A stretch of 64,000 nt of DNA from Ornithinimicrobium pratense (lineage in GTDB: Bacteria > Actinomycetota > Actinomycetes > Actinomycetales > Dermatophilaceae), in the NCBI RefSeq assembly GCF_008843165.1, contig NZ_CP044427.1, positions 1,302,001 to 1,366,000 on the forward strand, in the 5' to 3' direction. How positions within the stretch are numbered: the first letter of the stretch is position 1; each line of letters starts with the position of its first letter. Positions 17,277 through 26,554 of the stretch are shown here, piece by piece. The notes under the pieces are model-generated. The model had not been told where the DNA came from. It worked only from the letters and a program-made list of their open reading frames with translations, and ran no database searches. Made by a program: the position numbers and the translations under genes.

Positions 17277-19754
17277 TCAGCCGAGGGCAGCGATCGGTGC
17301 CGGCGCGGGCGTGCCCGAGCCGTCCCGCTTGTCGCCCGTCTCGGGCAGCTCCACCGCGACACCGTTGCCGGAGGCAGCCCGCGCGGGAGCGGCCCCCGCC
17401 CAGGCCAGGACGAGCGCGTCCTCTCCGCGGACGAAGCGGTGGCAGCGCACGCCGCCAGTGGCCCGACCCTTGCTCGGGTAGGCCCACATGTCGGTCACCT
17501 TGACCGAGCCGTTCTCGGTCCCGGGTGGCGCACCCGCGGAGCCGGCCACGGTGACCACCACATTCTCGGCCTCGGGGTCGACGGCAGTGAAGGAGACCGC
17601 CGTAGCGCCCGGAGCCAGCTTGACGCCGGCCACCCCGCTGCCGGCCCGGCCCTGGGGCCGCACGAGCTCGGCGGAGTAGTGCAGGAGCTGGGCATCGGAG
17701 GTGATGAAGACCAGCGACTCCTCGCCGGTGGCCAGTTCGACCGCGCCCACCACAGTGTCGCCGTCCTTGAGCCCGATCACCTCGAACTCCGACCGATTGC
17801 CCGGGTAGTCCGGGTTAACCCGCTTGACCACGCCCTGACGCGTGCCCAGGGCGAGTCCCGGTCCTTGCCCGTCGAGGGTGCACAGGGTCAGCGCCCGCTC
17901 GTCCGGCGGCAGGTCGAGGTAGGCGGTCAGCGGCGCGCCGCCGGACAGGGAGGGCGCCTCCGCGGTCGGCGGCAGGGTGGGCAGCTCCAGCACCGACAGC
18001 CGCAGCACCCGTCCCGCGGAGGTGACCACGCCGACCTCCCCTCGTGCGGTGGTGCGGACCGTGGCGGTGATGAGGTCGTGCTTCTTGCGCCGGCCCCCGG
18101 TGCCGAGGTCGTCGTCGGTCGTGGTCCGTGCCACCAGGCCGGTGCTGGACAGCAGCACCCAGCACGCGTCGTCGGCGACCTCGAGGTCGAGCGGGGTCTT
18201 GCCGGCGGCCAGGGTGGCGGCGGACGACATACCCGGTCCGCCCGCCGACTCCAGGAGCACCGTGCGCCGGGGGGTGCCGTGCTGAACCGCCAGCTCGGCG
18301 AGTTCCTCACTGACCACCCGCAGCAGCAGCTGCTCGTCGGCGAGGATGGTCTCGAGCCGCTCGATCTCCCGCTGCAGCTCATCGCGCTCGGCCTCCAGCT
18401 CGATGCGCGAGAACTTGGTCAGGCGGCGCAGCTGCAGCTCAAGGATGTAGTCGGCCTGGACCTGGGAGAGGTCGAAGACCTGGATCAGCCGTTCCTTGGC
18501 GATCCGCGCGTCGTCGGAGGAGCGGATGAGCTGGATGACCTCATCGATGTCCAAGATCGCGACCAGCAGGCCCTCGACCAGGTGCAGCCGGTCCTTCTTC
18601 TTGCCCAGCCGGTGCTCGGTGCGGCGCCGCACGACGTCGGTGCGGAAGTCGACATACACCTGGAGCAGCTCCCTCAGGCCCAGCGTGCGGGGCTGGCCGT
18701 CGACGAGCGCGACGTTGTTGATCCCGAAGGACTCCTCCATGGGGGTGAGCTTGTAGAGCTGCTCGAGCACGGCCTCGGGGTTGAAGCCGGTCTTGATCTC
18801 GATGACCAGCTGCAGACCCTTGGTGCGGTCGGTGAGGTCGATGATGTCGGAGATGCCCTGCAGCTTCTTGGACTGCACTAGCTGCTTGACCTTCTCGATC
18901 ACCTTCTCGGCGCCCACCAGGTAGGGCAGCTCGGTGACCACGATGCCCTTCTTGCGGGCGGTGACGTTCTCGATCCGGGCGCTGGCGCGGGTGCGGAAGG
19001 AGCCGCGCCCGGTCTCGTAGGCCTCGCGGATGCCGTCCAGCCCGACGATCCGCCCGCCCAGGGGCAGGTCCGGGCCGGGCACGAAGCGCATCAGGGCGTC
19101 CAGGTCCGCCTCGGGGTGGGCGATGAGGTGCCGGGCGGCCCCGATCACCTCGACCAGGTTGTGCGGCGGCATGTTGGTCGCCATGCCGACCGCGATGCCG
19201 GTCGCGCCGTTGACCAGCAGGTTGGGGAAGGCCGCGGGCAGGACCCCGGGCTGGGTGAGCTGTTCGTCGTAGTTGGGGACGAAGTCGACGGTGTCCTCGT
19301 CCAGGCTGGCCGTCATCAGCAGCGCCGCCGGCGCCATCCGGGCCTCGGTGTAGCGGCTGGCGGCCGGTCCGTCGTCGAGAGAGCCGAAGTTGCCGTGCCC
19401 GTCGACGAGCGGTAGCCGCATGGTGAACGGCTGGGCCATCCGCACCATGGCGTCATAGATCGCGGTGTCCCCGTGCGGGTGGTACTTACCCATGACCTCA
19501 CCGACCACCCGCGAGCACTTCACATGCGCACGGTCGGGCCGCAGGCCCAGCTCGTGCATGGAGTAGAGGATCCGTCGTTGCACCGGCTTCAGGCCGTCGC
19601 GGGCGTCGGGCAGCGCGCGGGAGTAGATGACCGAGTAGGCATACTCCAGGAAGGCACCCTCCATCTCGTCCTGGACGTCGACCTCGACGATCCTCTCCTC
19701 GACGTCGAAGAGATCCGGCGCAGAGGTGTCGGGACGGCGGGTGCGGCGGGCCAT
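17277..19754 (-). CDS. parC: DNA topoisomerase IV subunit A (GyrA/ParC family)
   Basis: 825 residues from ATG 19754 ([10 protein letters not shown]). The frame stays open 31 codons upstream, but that extension is non-conserved. The DNA breakage-reunion domain has [18 protein letters not shown] (residues 91-108) and the catalytic Tyr135 in [11 protein letters not shown] GyrA-type beta-pinwheel C-terminal domain follows from about residue 500. The enzyme forms A2B2 with ParE and decatenates chromosomes. The partner gene is not in this window, and the isolated location favours ParC over GyrA, which usually sits beside gyrB and dnaA. The quinolone-region position usually occupied by Ser is Thr97. 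The following acidic position is Asp101. Confidence 0.9.
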   Translation of the reverse strand: MARRTRRPDTSAPDLFDVEERIVEVDVQDEMEGAFLEYAYSVIYSRALPDARDGLKPVQRRILYSMHELGLRPDRAHVKCSRVVGEVMGKYHPHGDTAIYDAMVRMAQPFTMRLPLVDGHGNFGSLDDGPAASRYTEARMAPAALLMTASLDEDTVDFVPNYDEQLTQPGVLPAAFPNLLVNGATGIAVGMATNMPPHNLVEVIGAARHLIAHPEADLDALMRFVPGPDLPLGGRIVGLDGIREAYETGRGSFRTRASARIENVTARKKGIVVTELPYLVGAEKVIEKVKQLVQSKKLQGISDIIDLTDRTKGLQLVIEIKTGFNPEAVLEQLYKLTPMEESFGINNVALVDGQPRTLGLRELLQVYVDFRTDVVRRRTEHRLGKKKDRLHLVEGLLVAILDIDEVIQLIRSSDDARIAKERLIQVFDLSQVQADYILELQLRRLTKFSRIELEAERDELQREIERLETILADEQLLLRVVSEELAELAVQHGTPRRTVLLESAGGPGMSSAATLAAGKTPLDLEVADDACWVLLSSTGLVARTTTDDDLGTGGRRKKHDLITATVRTTARGEVGVVTSAGRVLRLSVLELPTLPPTAEAPSLSGGAPLTAYLDLPPDERALTLCTLDGQGPGLALGTRQGVVKRVNPDYPGNRSEFEVIGLKDGDTVVGAVELATGEESLVFITSDAQLLHYSAELVRPQGRAGSGVAGVKLAPGATAVSFTAVDPEAENVVVTVAGSAGAPPGTENGSVKVTDMWAYPSKGRATGGVRCHRFVRGEDALVLAWAGAAPARAASGNGVAVELPETGDKRDGSGTPAPAPIAALG

Positions 19755-19872
19755 GGGGTGGTGGTGCTCCTGGACGTGGTGTGGGCGAGGGTCCGGATCA
19801 GGGTATGTCGTGCCCGGTCCCGGTCCGCGGAGGCACCGCGAGGGCACAAGGATTCCTGGCTCTCTTGCGCGA

Positions 19873-19895
19873 CAAGGTAGTGACTAGGTACCTTG
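19873..19895. promoter_or_regulatory. Predicted PadR operator
   Basis: Perfect inverted repeat CAAGGTA (19873-19879) and TACCTTG (19889-19895) with a 9-bp spacer. It ends 6 bp before the padR start and lies in the gap to the divergent parC. An inner palindrome, AGGTACCT (19886-19893), overlaps the right arm. PadR regulators usually bind dyads in their own promoters, so autorepression is the likely function. Confidence 0.6.
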
Positions 19896-19901
19896 TGACG
19901 C

Positions 19902-20240
19902 ATGGCATCGACGCAGGCGCTGACCCAGCTCCGCAGAGGGGTTCTGGAGCATTGTGTGCTTGCCCTGCTGCGGGACGAGGAACGCTACGGCTACGACCTC
20001 GTCACCGAGCTTTCCCAGACTGGCCTGCTGGCCAGCGAGGGCACGATCTACCCGCTGCTCAGCCGCCTGCGCAAGGAGGAGCTGGTGCGCACCTCCTGGC
20101 AGGAGTCGCCCAGCGGACCGCCTCGGCGCTACTACGCGCTCACCGACCAGGGGCGGGCGGCGCTGGCCGAGTTCACCCGGTCGTGGACCGACTTCCGGTC
20201 CTCCGTGGACCAGATCCTGCTGCGAAAGGACCTCCGATGA
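19902..20240 (+). CDS. PadR-family transcriptional regulator
   Basis: 112 residues from ATG 19902, of the short PadR-s2 class. The winged helix is clear: LRRGVLEHCVLALLRDEERYGYDLV, then ASEGTIYPLLSRLRKEELV as the recognition region, and GPPRRYYALTDQGRAAL as the wing. PadR proteins repress their own operon and respond to small molecules or envelope stress. Its stop overlaps the next gene's ATG (ATGA), giving the standard PadR plus HAAS-domain membrane protein pair. A strong dyad just upstream is the predicted operator. Confidence 0.92.
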   Translation: MASTQALTQLRRGVLEHCVLALLRDEERYGYDLVTELSQTGLLASEGTIYPLLSRLRKEELVRTSWQESPSGPPRRYYALTDQGRAALAEFTRSWTDFRSSVDQILLRKDLR

Positions 20241-20914
20241 TGACTGCACTCGACCACCCGCTGGTCCAGGACTACCTAGACCGGCTGCACGCTGAGGCCG
20301 CGCGCCTCCCGGTACCCGAGGGTCGGGAGCTGCAGCTGCAGATCCGCGAACACCTCACCGAGGCACTGCCCGACGAGCCTTCCGAGAGCGAGGTGCGCGA
20401 CGTGCTCGACCGGCTCGGTGACCCCGCCGTCCTGGTGGACGCGGCTGGGGGCGTCACGCCGGGGTCCGGACCTGGCCTCCGGTCCGACTCCGACGGCCCC
20501 TGGCGCGAGGCTGGGGCGTTGGTGAGCCTGGTCGGAGCCGGCTTGCTCTTCTGGCTGCCGCTCGTCAACCTCGTGCTGTGGGTCGGTGGCCTCGTGCTGC
20601 TCGTCCTTTCCCGCCGCTGGAACGTCGCCGACAAGGTGTGGGGGGCGGTCGTGCTCGGCCTGGGCCCTTTGCCGTTCATCCTCCTCGCGGGGCTTTCCTG
20701 GACCACCTCCAGCGAGGTCTGCATGTCCGAGGGGGCAGCGGTCAACCCGGACGAGGGCGCAGCACCTCCCGTGGTCGTCACCTGCACCGGCGGCGACGGC
20801 GGCCTGACCCCCCTCAACATGGTCGTGTGGGCCCTGACCATCACTTACGCCGTGGTCTACGTGTGGACGCTGGCGCGGCTGATCCGTCGGGCGGCGCGGC
20901 CGGCGGAGCGGTGA
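20237..20914 (+). CDS. HAAS-domain membrane protein (PadR partner)
   Basis: 225 residues from ATG 20237, overlapping the padR stop, with AAGGA just upstream. The N-terminal 80 residues (HPLVQDYLDRLHAEAARLPVP, then LQLQIREHLTEAL and VRDVLDRLGDPAVLV) form the helical HAAS signalling domain that typically follows PadR genes. Four hydrophobic segments follow, separated by a loop carrying two cysteines (EVCMSEG, VVTCTGG) that may be extracytoplasmic. HAAS proteins are thought to work with PadR in sensing at the membrane, but mechanisms are poorly known. Confidence 0.8.
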   Translation: MMTALDHPLVQDYLDRLHAEAARLPVPEGRELQLQIREHLTEALPDEPSESEVRDVLDRLGDPAVLVDAAGGVTPGSGPGLRSDSDGPWREAGALVSLVGAGLLFWLPLVNLVLWVGGLVLLVLSRRWNVADKVWGAVVLGLGPLPFILLAGLSWTTSSEVCMSEGAAVNPDEGAAPPVVVTCTGGDGGLTPLNMVVWALTITYAVVYVWTLARLIRRAARPAER

Positions 20915-20926
20915 CCTGATGACGCA

Positions 20927-20979
20927 GAAGGTGTCCTGTGAGAATGGCCGCCGGCCGGTGGCCATTTCCGGACACCTTC
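20927..20979. terminator. 53-bp nested inverted repeat between convergent genes
   Basis: Ten-base perfect arms GAAGGTGTCC (20927-20936) and GGACACCTTC (20970-20979) enclose a second inverted pair, AATGGCC (20943-20949) and GGCCATT (20960-20966), with a GC-rich palindromic core. It lies between the HAAS gene and the convergent deacetylase gene, where a bidirectional terminator is expected. The complex two-step structure would also fit a small palindromic repeat element. Confidence 0.6.
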
Positions 20980-20994
20980 CACACCTGCGCGTTC

Positions 20995-22758
20995 TCAGCC
21001 GTCCCGCATGTCCGACACCGTCGTCAGGGTGTAGCCGGCTCCCCGCAGGGTCGAGACGATCTGCGGCAGCGCCTCACTGGTCTTGTAGCCGCCGAGGTGG
21101 GCCAGCACGATGGTGCCCGACGGCGGCAGCGGTGAGGTGGTGCGGCTGACGATCTGGGCGGCCGTGGTGGCCGGGTCCCAGTCGATGGTGTCGCGTCCCC
21201 ACATGACCGTCACGGGGTAGCCGACACTGGCGGCCAGGCTGCGCACCCGGGCGTCGTGAGCGCCATACGGCGGGCGCCAGAGCGGCTGGATGGGCATCTT
21301 GGCCAGGCGCTCCAGCGCCGGCTCTGCGGTGGCCAGCTCGGCACGGACGAAGGCGTCGGTCATGGTCCGGTTGCACGGCGCCGCGGTGGGGGACCCGCCC
21401 CCGCCGCGGACCAGGTCGCAGTGGTGGACCGTGTGGTTGCCCAGCTCGAACAGCTCGGGGTGCGCGGCGATCTTGGCCATCACCTTGCGGCCTTGCGTGG
21501 AGTCGGCCGACAGGCTGGTCGGGAAGAAGGTGGTGCACACCTGGTTGGCGATCAGGTAGTCCACGATTTGCTCGGCACCCTCCAGCCGTCCACCCATGTC
21601 CAGCGTGAAGGCGACCTTCTTGCCGGTGGTGCCCGGGACGGTGGTCAGGACCTTCTGGCTCTCGTTGCCGGGGTAGGTCGGACCGGCCCAGCAGATCCCG
21701 CGCTCGCGCTGCACCGCACGGTCGATGTCGAGGCTCATCGACCCGCGCCCGCCGAGCAGGTATGCCGTACGCGGGGTGATGCGCCGCAGCTCGGTGGCCA
21801 CGGCTCCCGGGAGCGACCCCGGGCGGGTGAGCAGCACCGGGCCCCGGGTGGTCCCTGCCGTCGGCACGGCCGCGAGCGCGTCGGGGTAGGCGTGGCCGGT
21901 CGCGACGTGGACACCGGGCCGGTTGGTGCCGAAGACCCGTCGGGAGATCGCGACCGAGGTGGCATACCGGTCCGTGCCGGAGATTCGTTCGGTGGGCGCG
22001 AGGGAGCGCAGGTCCTGGACGACGGCGTCAGAGACGGCGCCGCCGGCACCGGCGACGAGGATCCGGCTGGGCTTGAGGCGGGCGATCTCGGCGCGGACCG
22101 CGGACGGCACCGAGGTGCGTCCGGTCAGCAGCACCGGGCCGTCCTGGACGGCGGCCGCAGCCCCGGCGGCCAGGGCATCCGGCCAGGCCTGGCCGGTGGC
22201 CACCCAGACGATGTCCGCCCCGCCAGGGAAGGCGTCCTGGCTGATGCGCACCGAGGTGCCATAACGGTCGGGCCCCGCGAGGCGGGTGACCGTCCCGGTG
22301 GTCAGGGCGCGCAGCTCGGTCAGGACGCCGTCGTTCACGGCGGAGCTTCCGCCGACGACGATGATCCGCCCGGGCTGCAGACGGCGCAGCTCGGCGGCCG
22401 TGGCCTCGGGCACCGAGCCGGGGCGGACGAAGAGCACGGGGGCGCCGCGACTCTCGGCGGCGGGTCCGGCGCTGAGCGCGTCGGGGTAGTTGACGCCGCT
22501 GGCGACGTAGGCCACCGGAACCCTGGGGGTGAAGAAGCGGGCACTGACCCGGGCCGCGGTCCGGTAGCGGTCGCCTCCCTCGAGACGTTCGACGCGGAAA
22601 CTCAGGTCTCCCGCAGGTTCCTGCACGGCGGCCTGCTCGGCCGGCGGGGTCGGCTGCGCCTGGACAAGAGCAGGGCTCACGGCGAGGGCAGCGCCGGCCA
22701 GCACGGCGGTGAGGCGGGCGACTAGCCGGGTGGTGAGGTGGGTGCTGCTGCGTTCCAT
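20995..22758 (-). CDS. Secreted polysaccharide deacetylase with three cell-wall-binding repeats
   Basis: 587 residues from ATG 22758. A signal peptide (ARLTAVLAGAALAVSPALVQA) precedes three CWB2 modules of about 95 residues (starts RLEGGDRYRTAARVS, RLAGPDRYGTSVRIS, RISGTDRYATSVAIS), which bind cell-wall polymers. The C-terminal 220 residues are a CE4 NodB-like domain: FTLDMGG, the metal pair in GNHTVHH, RPPYGAHD, DTIDWDP and IVLAHLG. The first motif has Met where classical enzymes have the second Asp, a variant seen in a subfamily of actinobacterial members. Likely role: de-N-acetylation of peptidoglycan or wall glycan outside the cell. It lies 57 bp after an ABC exporter operon on the same strand. 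Confidence 0.88.
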   Translation of the reverse strand: MERSSTHLTTRLVARLTAVLAGAALAVSPALVQAQPTPPAEQAAVQEPAGDLSFRVERLEGGDRYRTAARVSARFFTPRVPVAYVASGVNYPDALSAGPAAESRGAPVLFVRPGSVPEATAAELRRLQPGRIIVVGGSSAVNDGVLTELRALTTGTVTRLAGPDRYGTSVRISQDAFPGGADIVWVATGQAWPDALAAGAAAAVQDGPVLLTGRTSVPSAVRAEIARLKPSRILVAGAGGAVSDAVVQDLRSLAPTERISGTDRYATSVAISRRVFGTNRPGVHVATGHAYPDALAAVPTAGTTRGPVLLTRPGSLPGAVATELRRITPRTAYLLGGRGSMSLDIDRAVQRERGICWAGPTYPGNESQKVLTTVPGTTGKKVAFTLDMGGRLEGAEQIVDYLIANQVCTTFFPTSLSADSTQGRKVMAKIAAHPELFELGNHTVHHCDLVRGGGGSPTAAPCNRTMTDAFVRAELATAEPALERLAKMPIQPLWRPPYGAHDARVRSLAASVGYPVTVMWGRDTIDWDPATTAAQIVSRTTSPLPPSGTIVLAHLGGYKTSEALPQIVSTLRGAGYTLTTVSDMRDG

Positions 22759-22815
22759 GATGGGTTCCTCTCGACACCCACCTGGTCGCCCCGGAAGGGC
22801 AGAAGGTTCAGTTGC

Positions 22816-23664
22816 TCAGCGGGAGGAGGCCTTGCGGAACCTGGCGACCGTCAGGGGCACGAACACGAGCAGCATCACCGCCGACCCGAGCAGGACGGTG
22901 AGCACGGGGTGCTGCATGGGGAAGGTGTCCGCGGCTGGATCCACACCGGTGTTGCCGAAGAGCTCCCGCGCGGCCTGGACTAGGGCCGAGACGGGGTTCC
23001 AGTTGGCGATGAACTCCAGCGGGCCCGGCAACCTAGAGGCCTGCACGAAGGCGTTGGAGATGAAGGTCAGCGGGAAGAGCACCATGAACGAGGCGTTGTT
23101 GATCACCTCAGGGGTGCGCACGACGATGCCGAGCAGCGTCATCACCCAGCTGAACGCGTAGCTGAACAACAACAGGATCGCCACCCCGGCGAGCAAGGAG
23201 AGCACGCCCTCGCGGAAGCGCCACCCGACGAGGAAGCCGGTGAGCATCATGATCACCATCGAGACAGCGTTCAGGGCGAGGTCGGCGTTGGTGCGGCCGA
23301 AGAGGACCGCCGAGTCGTGCATCGGCAGGGTGCGGAACCGGTCGATCATCCCTTCCTTGAGGTCCTGGGCCATCTGGTAGCCGCTGAAGGTCGACCCGAA
23401 CAGGACAGTCTGGCCGAAGATGCCGGCCATCAGGTACTGCGTGTAGTCGACGCCGCCGTCGATCTGGATCGAGCCGCCGTAGACCTGGGAGAAGAGCAGC
23501 ACGAACATGATCGGCTGCAGCACGGCGAAGAGGAGGATCTCCGGGTTGCGCCGGAACTTGATCAGGTTGCGCCAGGTGACCGTCCGCACGTCGCTGGCCC
23601 AGCTGCCCAGGGTCGCGCCCTCCGGCCGGGCTGTCCTGGTGCGCTGACTGGTCTGCGCGCTCAT
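22816..23664 (-). CDS. ABC-2 type exporter permease (DrrB-like)
   Basis: 282 residues from ATG 23664, overlapping the ATPase stop (ATGA). The N-terminal VRTVTWRNLIKFRRNPEILLFAVLQPIMFVLL is typical of the DrrB/daunorubicin-resistance permease family. Six membrane segments follow, and the conserved FPLTFISNAFVQASRLPGPL loop precedes the last. It pairs with the adjacent DrrA-like ATPase to export hydrophobic compounds or lipids. The substrate is unknown. Confidence 0.88.
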   Translation of the reverse strand: MSAQTSQRTRTARPEGATLGSWASDVRTVTWRNLIKFRRNPEILLFAVLQPIMFVLLFSQVYGGSIQIDGGVDYTQYLMAGIFGQTVLFGSTFSGYQMAQDLKEGMIDRFRTLPMHDSAVLFGRTNADLALNAVSMVIMMLTGFLVGWRFREGVLSLLAGVAILLLFSYAFSWVMTLLGIVVRTPEVINNASFMVLFPLTFISNAFVQASRLPGPLEFIANWNPVSALVQAARELFGNTGVDPAADTFPMQHPVLTVLLGSAVMLLVFVPLTVARFRKASSR

Positions 23665-24647
23665 GGCCGGTCCTCCTGCTCGGAGTGCTGACCCTGGCCC
23701 GTAGCGTCCCGACCGGTCAGGGAGAGGAAGACGTCGTCCAGGGTCGGGCGGCGCATCCCCGCGTCGTGCAGCGCGACCCCGGCGGTGGCCAGCTCGGTGA
23801 GGACCTCCCGCAGCGCCTGCGGGCCACCGGCGACGGGGACGTCCAGCGTCCGCCCGGAGGAGTCGACCTGCACCTCCTCGCCGCCGTGCCTGGCCAGGAC
23901 GGCACGGGCGGCATCCGCGTCCGCTGCGTCGACGAGGGTGACCACGACCCGGTGCCCACCGACCTGTCCTTTCAGCTCATCAGAGGTCCCCTCGGCGATC
24001 ACCGTGCCCTGGTCGATCACGCTGATGTGGTCGGCGAGCTGGTCGGCCTCCTCGAGGTACTGGGTCGTCAGCAGCACCGTCGTGCCCTCGGCGACCAGGC
24101 CGTGGATGATCTCCCACATCCCGATCCGGCTGCGCGGATCCAGCCCGGTGGTGGGCTCGTCCAGGAAGAGGATCTGCGGGCGGTTGACGATCGCGCCCGC
24201 CAGGTCGATGCGCCGCCGCATACCTCCCGAGAAGCCTTTGACCGGCCGGTCCGCTGCCTCGACCAGGTCGAACTCCTCCAGCAGCTCAGCGGCCCGGGCT
24301 CGGGCCCCCGCCGCGCCGAGATGGTAGAGCCGGCCGACCATCTCCAGGTTCTCCCGGCCGGTGAGGTGCTCGTCGACCGCGGCGTACTGGCCGCTGGCAC
24401 CGATCACCTGCCGCACCCGGTCCGGCTCGGCGAGCACGTCGATGCCCGCCACCCTCGCCGTGCCGGAGTCTGGCTGGAGCAGGGTGTTGAGCACCTTGAC
24501 GGTCGTGGTCTTGCCGGCACCGTTGGGGCCGAGCAGTCCCTTGACGGTGCCCTCGGGCACCAGCAGGTCCAGACCGGCCAGTGCATGCACGTCCCCCGTG
24601 CGTGAGCGGTAGGTCTTGCGCAGGTCGTGCGCCTCGATGATCGCCAC
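23661..24647 (-). CDS. ABC exporter ATP-binding protein (DrrA-like)
   Basis: 328 residues from GTG 24647. Motifs in order are Walker A (GLLGPNGAGKTTT, about residue 40), the Q-loop (IGASGQYAAVDEHLTGREN), the signature FSGGMRRR, and Walker B (ILFLDEPTTGLDPRSR). The C-terminal 80 residues (DUF4162-like, ending TLDDVFLSLTGRD) are typical of DrrA-type drug ATPases. It is coupled to the permease gene. The gap to the divergent MFS gene is 109 bp. Confidence 0.92.
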   Translation of the reverse strand: MAIIEAHDLRKTYRSRTGDVHALAGLDLLVPEGTVKGLLGPNGAGKTTTVKVLNTLLQPDSGTARVAGIDVLAEPDRVRQVIGASGQYAAVDEHLTGRENLEMVGRLYHLGAAGARARAAELLEEFDLVEAADRPVKGFSGGMRRRIDLAGAIVNRPQILFLDEPTTGLDPRSRIGMWEIIHGLVAEGTTVLLTTQYLEEADQLADHISVIDQGTVIAEGTSDELKGQVGGHRVVVTLVDAADADAARAVLARHGGEEVQVDSSGRTLDVPVAGGPQALREVLTELATAGVALHDAGMRRPTLDDVFLSLTGRDATGQGQHSEQEDRP

Positions 24648-24756
24648 GATCTAAGATGCTAGGCCCTGCCACTGACAGACCACCGGCAGATCATCCCCAG
24701 ATCACTGACGGATCGCTGAAGCGCCGGCACCGACGCGGACACAGATCAGGAGCCCC

Positions 24757-26022
24757 ATGTACCGTCGCCTGCTCTGGCCGGTGCTCGCGCCCTCGGTCCT
24801 CTTCGGCGTCGCAGCCGGGGCGACGGTGCCGGTCTCGGTGCTGGCGGCGATGGACCTAGGTGCCTCGGCGGCGCTGGCCGCGCTGATCGTGGCGATTGTC
24901 GGGGCCTTCTCCCTGGCCACCACCGTGCCGGCCGGGATGCTCATCGACCGGGTGGGGGACCGACGGGCGATGCTGCTGGCCACCGGCGCGGCGGCCGTGG
25001 TCACCGCGGTGACGGTCGGGTCACTTGTCTGGGCCGGGCCTGGGGCGTTAGCCCTGTTCATGGCCTCGACGTTCTTGCGCGCGCCTGCGGTCAACGTGTG
25101 GTCACTGGCCCGGCAGGCCTATGTGGCCGAACGGGTCCCGACCCGGGAGGTAGGCCGGGCGATGACCGCCCTGGGGGGGACCATGCGGATCGGGGCTCTC
25201 GCGGGCCCGTTGATGGGTGGTCTCCTGCTGCTCGTGCTTCCGCTGTGGTCGGTCTACGTGCTGTCCGTCGGGTGCAGCCTGCTCGCCCTGGCGATCCTCT
25301 ATGCCCCGCGGCTGGGCGGGCGGCACGAGGAGGGCTTCGACGCGTCCGGCCGGCGCAACGCGGTGCCCGACCGGGCTGATGGTGCCCGGGCCGACAGTGG
25401 CCCCTCGGCCGCAGCTGACCGGTCGGAGGGAGGCCGCACGCGGGTCCGCCTGGACGTGCGGTGGGACGCTGTCGTGCTCGCGGGTGTGGCGATCAGCACG
25501 CTGGCGATGGCGCGCGTGGCCCAGGCCGTCCTCATCCAGCTCTGGGGCACCCACGTCGGGCTCACGGCGGCTCAGATCTCCCTGGCCATCGCCACTGGCG
25601 CCGCGGTGGAGATCCTGCTGATGTTCCCGGCCGGCTACCTCAAGGACCGGCTCGGCCGGTCACCGGTCCTGGTGGCCTGCCTCCTGGTGTACGGCTGCGG
25701 CTTCCTCGTCCTGCCCCTGGCTGACACCTGGTGGGGTGTGGTGGGTGCGGTAGGGGTGATGTCGGTCGGCAACGGGCTGGGGGCCGGTATCAACATGACC
25801 ATCGGCGCCGACCTGAGCCCCCCGGTCGGCCGCGGCCGGTTCCTCGGCATCTGGGCGCTCTTCTCCAACGTGGGCGTGCTGGGCGGCCCGGGCCTGGTCT
25901 CCCTGCTGCTCGTGGTGGCCAGCACGCAGGCCGCCGTCCTGGCCGTCGGCGGCCTGGCGCTCAGCGGGGCCGCCTGGATGGCCGCCTGGTCCCGCCGCAT
26001 CGGCCTGCCCCGAGGACTGTGA
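24757..26022 (+). CDS. MFS transporter
   Basis: 421 residues from ATG 24757, with AGGAG five bases upstream. Twelve hydrophobic segments are expected in two halves. The first half has MFS motif A in GMLIDRVGDRRAMLL and the second a related GYLKDRLGRSPVLV. A charged, disordered cytoplasmic loop of about 55 residues (RRNAVPDRADGARADSG...) joins the halves. It may export small molecules. Nothing nearby reveals the substrate. It is divergent from the DrrAB-like exporter. Confidence 0.85.
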   Translation: MYRRLLWPVLAPSVLFGVAAGATVPVSVLAAMDLGASAALAALIVAIVGAFSLATTVPAGMLIDRVGDRRAMLLATGAAAVVTAVTVGSLVWAGPGALALFMASTFLRAPAVNVWSLARQAYVAERVPTREVGRAMTALGGTMRIGALAGPLMGGLLLLVLPLWSVYVLSVGCSLLALAILYAPRLGGRHEEGFDASGRRNAVPDRADGARADSGPSAAADRSEGGRTRVRLDVRWDAVVLAGVAISTLAMARVAQAVLIQLWGTHVGLTAAQISLAIATGAAVEILLMFPAGYLKDRLGRSPVLVACLLVYGCGFLVLPLADTWWGVVGAVGVMSVGNGLGAGINMTIGADLSPPVGRGRFLGIWALFSNVGVLGGPGLVSLLLVVASTQAAVLAVGGLALSGAAWMAAWSRRIGLPRGL

Positions 26023-26035
26023 ACCTCCGCCAAGC

Positions 26036-26554
26036 TCAGTAGCGGTCCCGGGACGGGATACCGAGCTCCTCCCGGAAGCCGATCTCGGTGAGGCGGAAGT
26101 CGTAGTTGGCACCGTCAGCCTCGGGCACCTCGTCGTAGTGGGCCGACCAGTCCAGATCGACGTTCTGCATCTCGATCAGGTACTGGCTGTTGCCCGGGGT
26201 CTCCAGCTTGTTGCCGTCGTCGTCGAGCCAGTGGTCCCGCCCGCCCTGGGAGCGGTACTGGTTGATGTGCCCCAGCTCGTGGTGGAGCACCAGTGAGGGC
26301 GGCCTGTGGACGTATCCGGCGTCGCTGGCCCGCTCTGAGGTGACGCCCACCAGCAGGGCCGTGCCGTCGTTCCGGACGGTGTAGCGGACGGCAACCGTGG
26401 GGAGAGTACTGGGGTAGGGCGTGGCGACCGGAAAATCAATGGTCCAGTCCGCCGTGACGACAGCCTCGGCATCATCGGACACGGTCGTCCTCGTCGTCGT
26501 CCTGCGCGGTGGCTCGCACTCGTTCATCACCTCGTCGATGTGGCGGGGGGCCAC
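26036..26554 (-). CDS. Protein with a HELGH metallopeptidase-like motif, probably an incomplete frame
   Basis: 172 residues from GTG 26554 (or ATG 26527). The core SLVLHHELGHINQYRSQGG contains HExxH, the zinc-binding signature of metallopeptidases, with flanking Tyr/Asp-rich segments. I recognise no named family, and a third zinc ligand cannot be assigned. The N-terminus looks truncated. Adding one base to the G6 run at 26545-26550 would join this frame to the 75-residue frame just upstream (26527-26754), giving ...TSKWPPRHIDEVMNEC.... The full protein would then be about 240 residues. Codon use is slightly less G/C-biased than in neighbours. Confidence 0.5.
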   Translation of the reverse strand: MAPRHIDEVMNECEPPRRTTTRTTVSDDAEAVVTADWTIDFPVATPYPSTLPTVAVRYTVRNDGTALLVGVTSERASDAGYVHRPPSLVLHHELGHINQYRSQGGRDHWLDDDGNKLETPGNSQYLIEMQNVDLDWSAHYDEVPEADGANYDFRLTEIGFREELGIPSRDRY

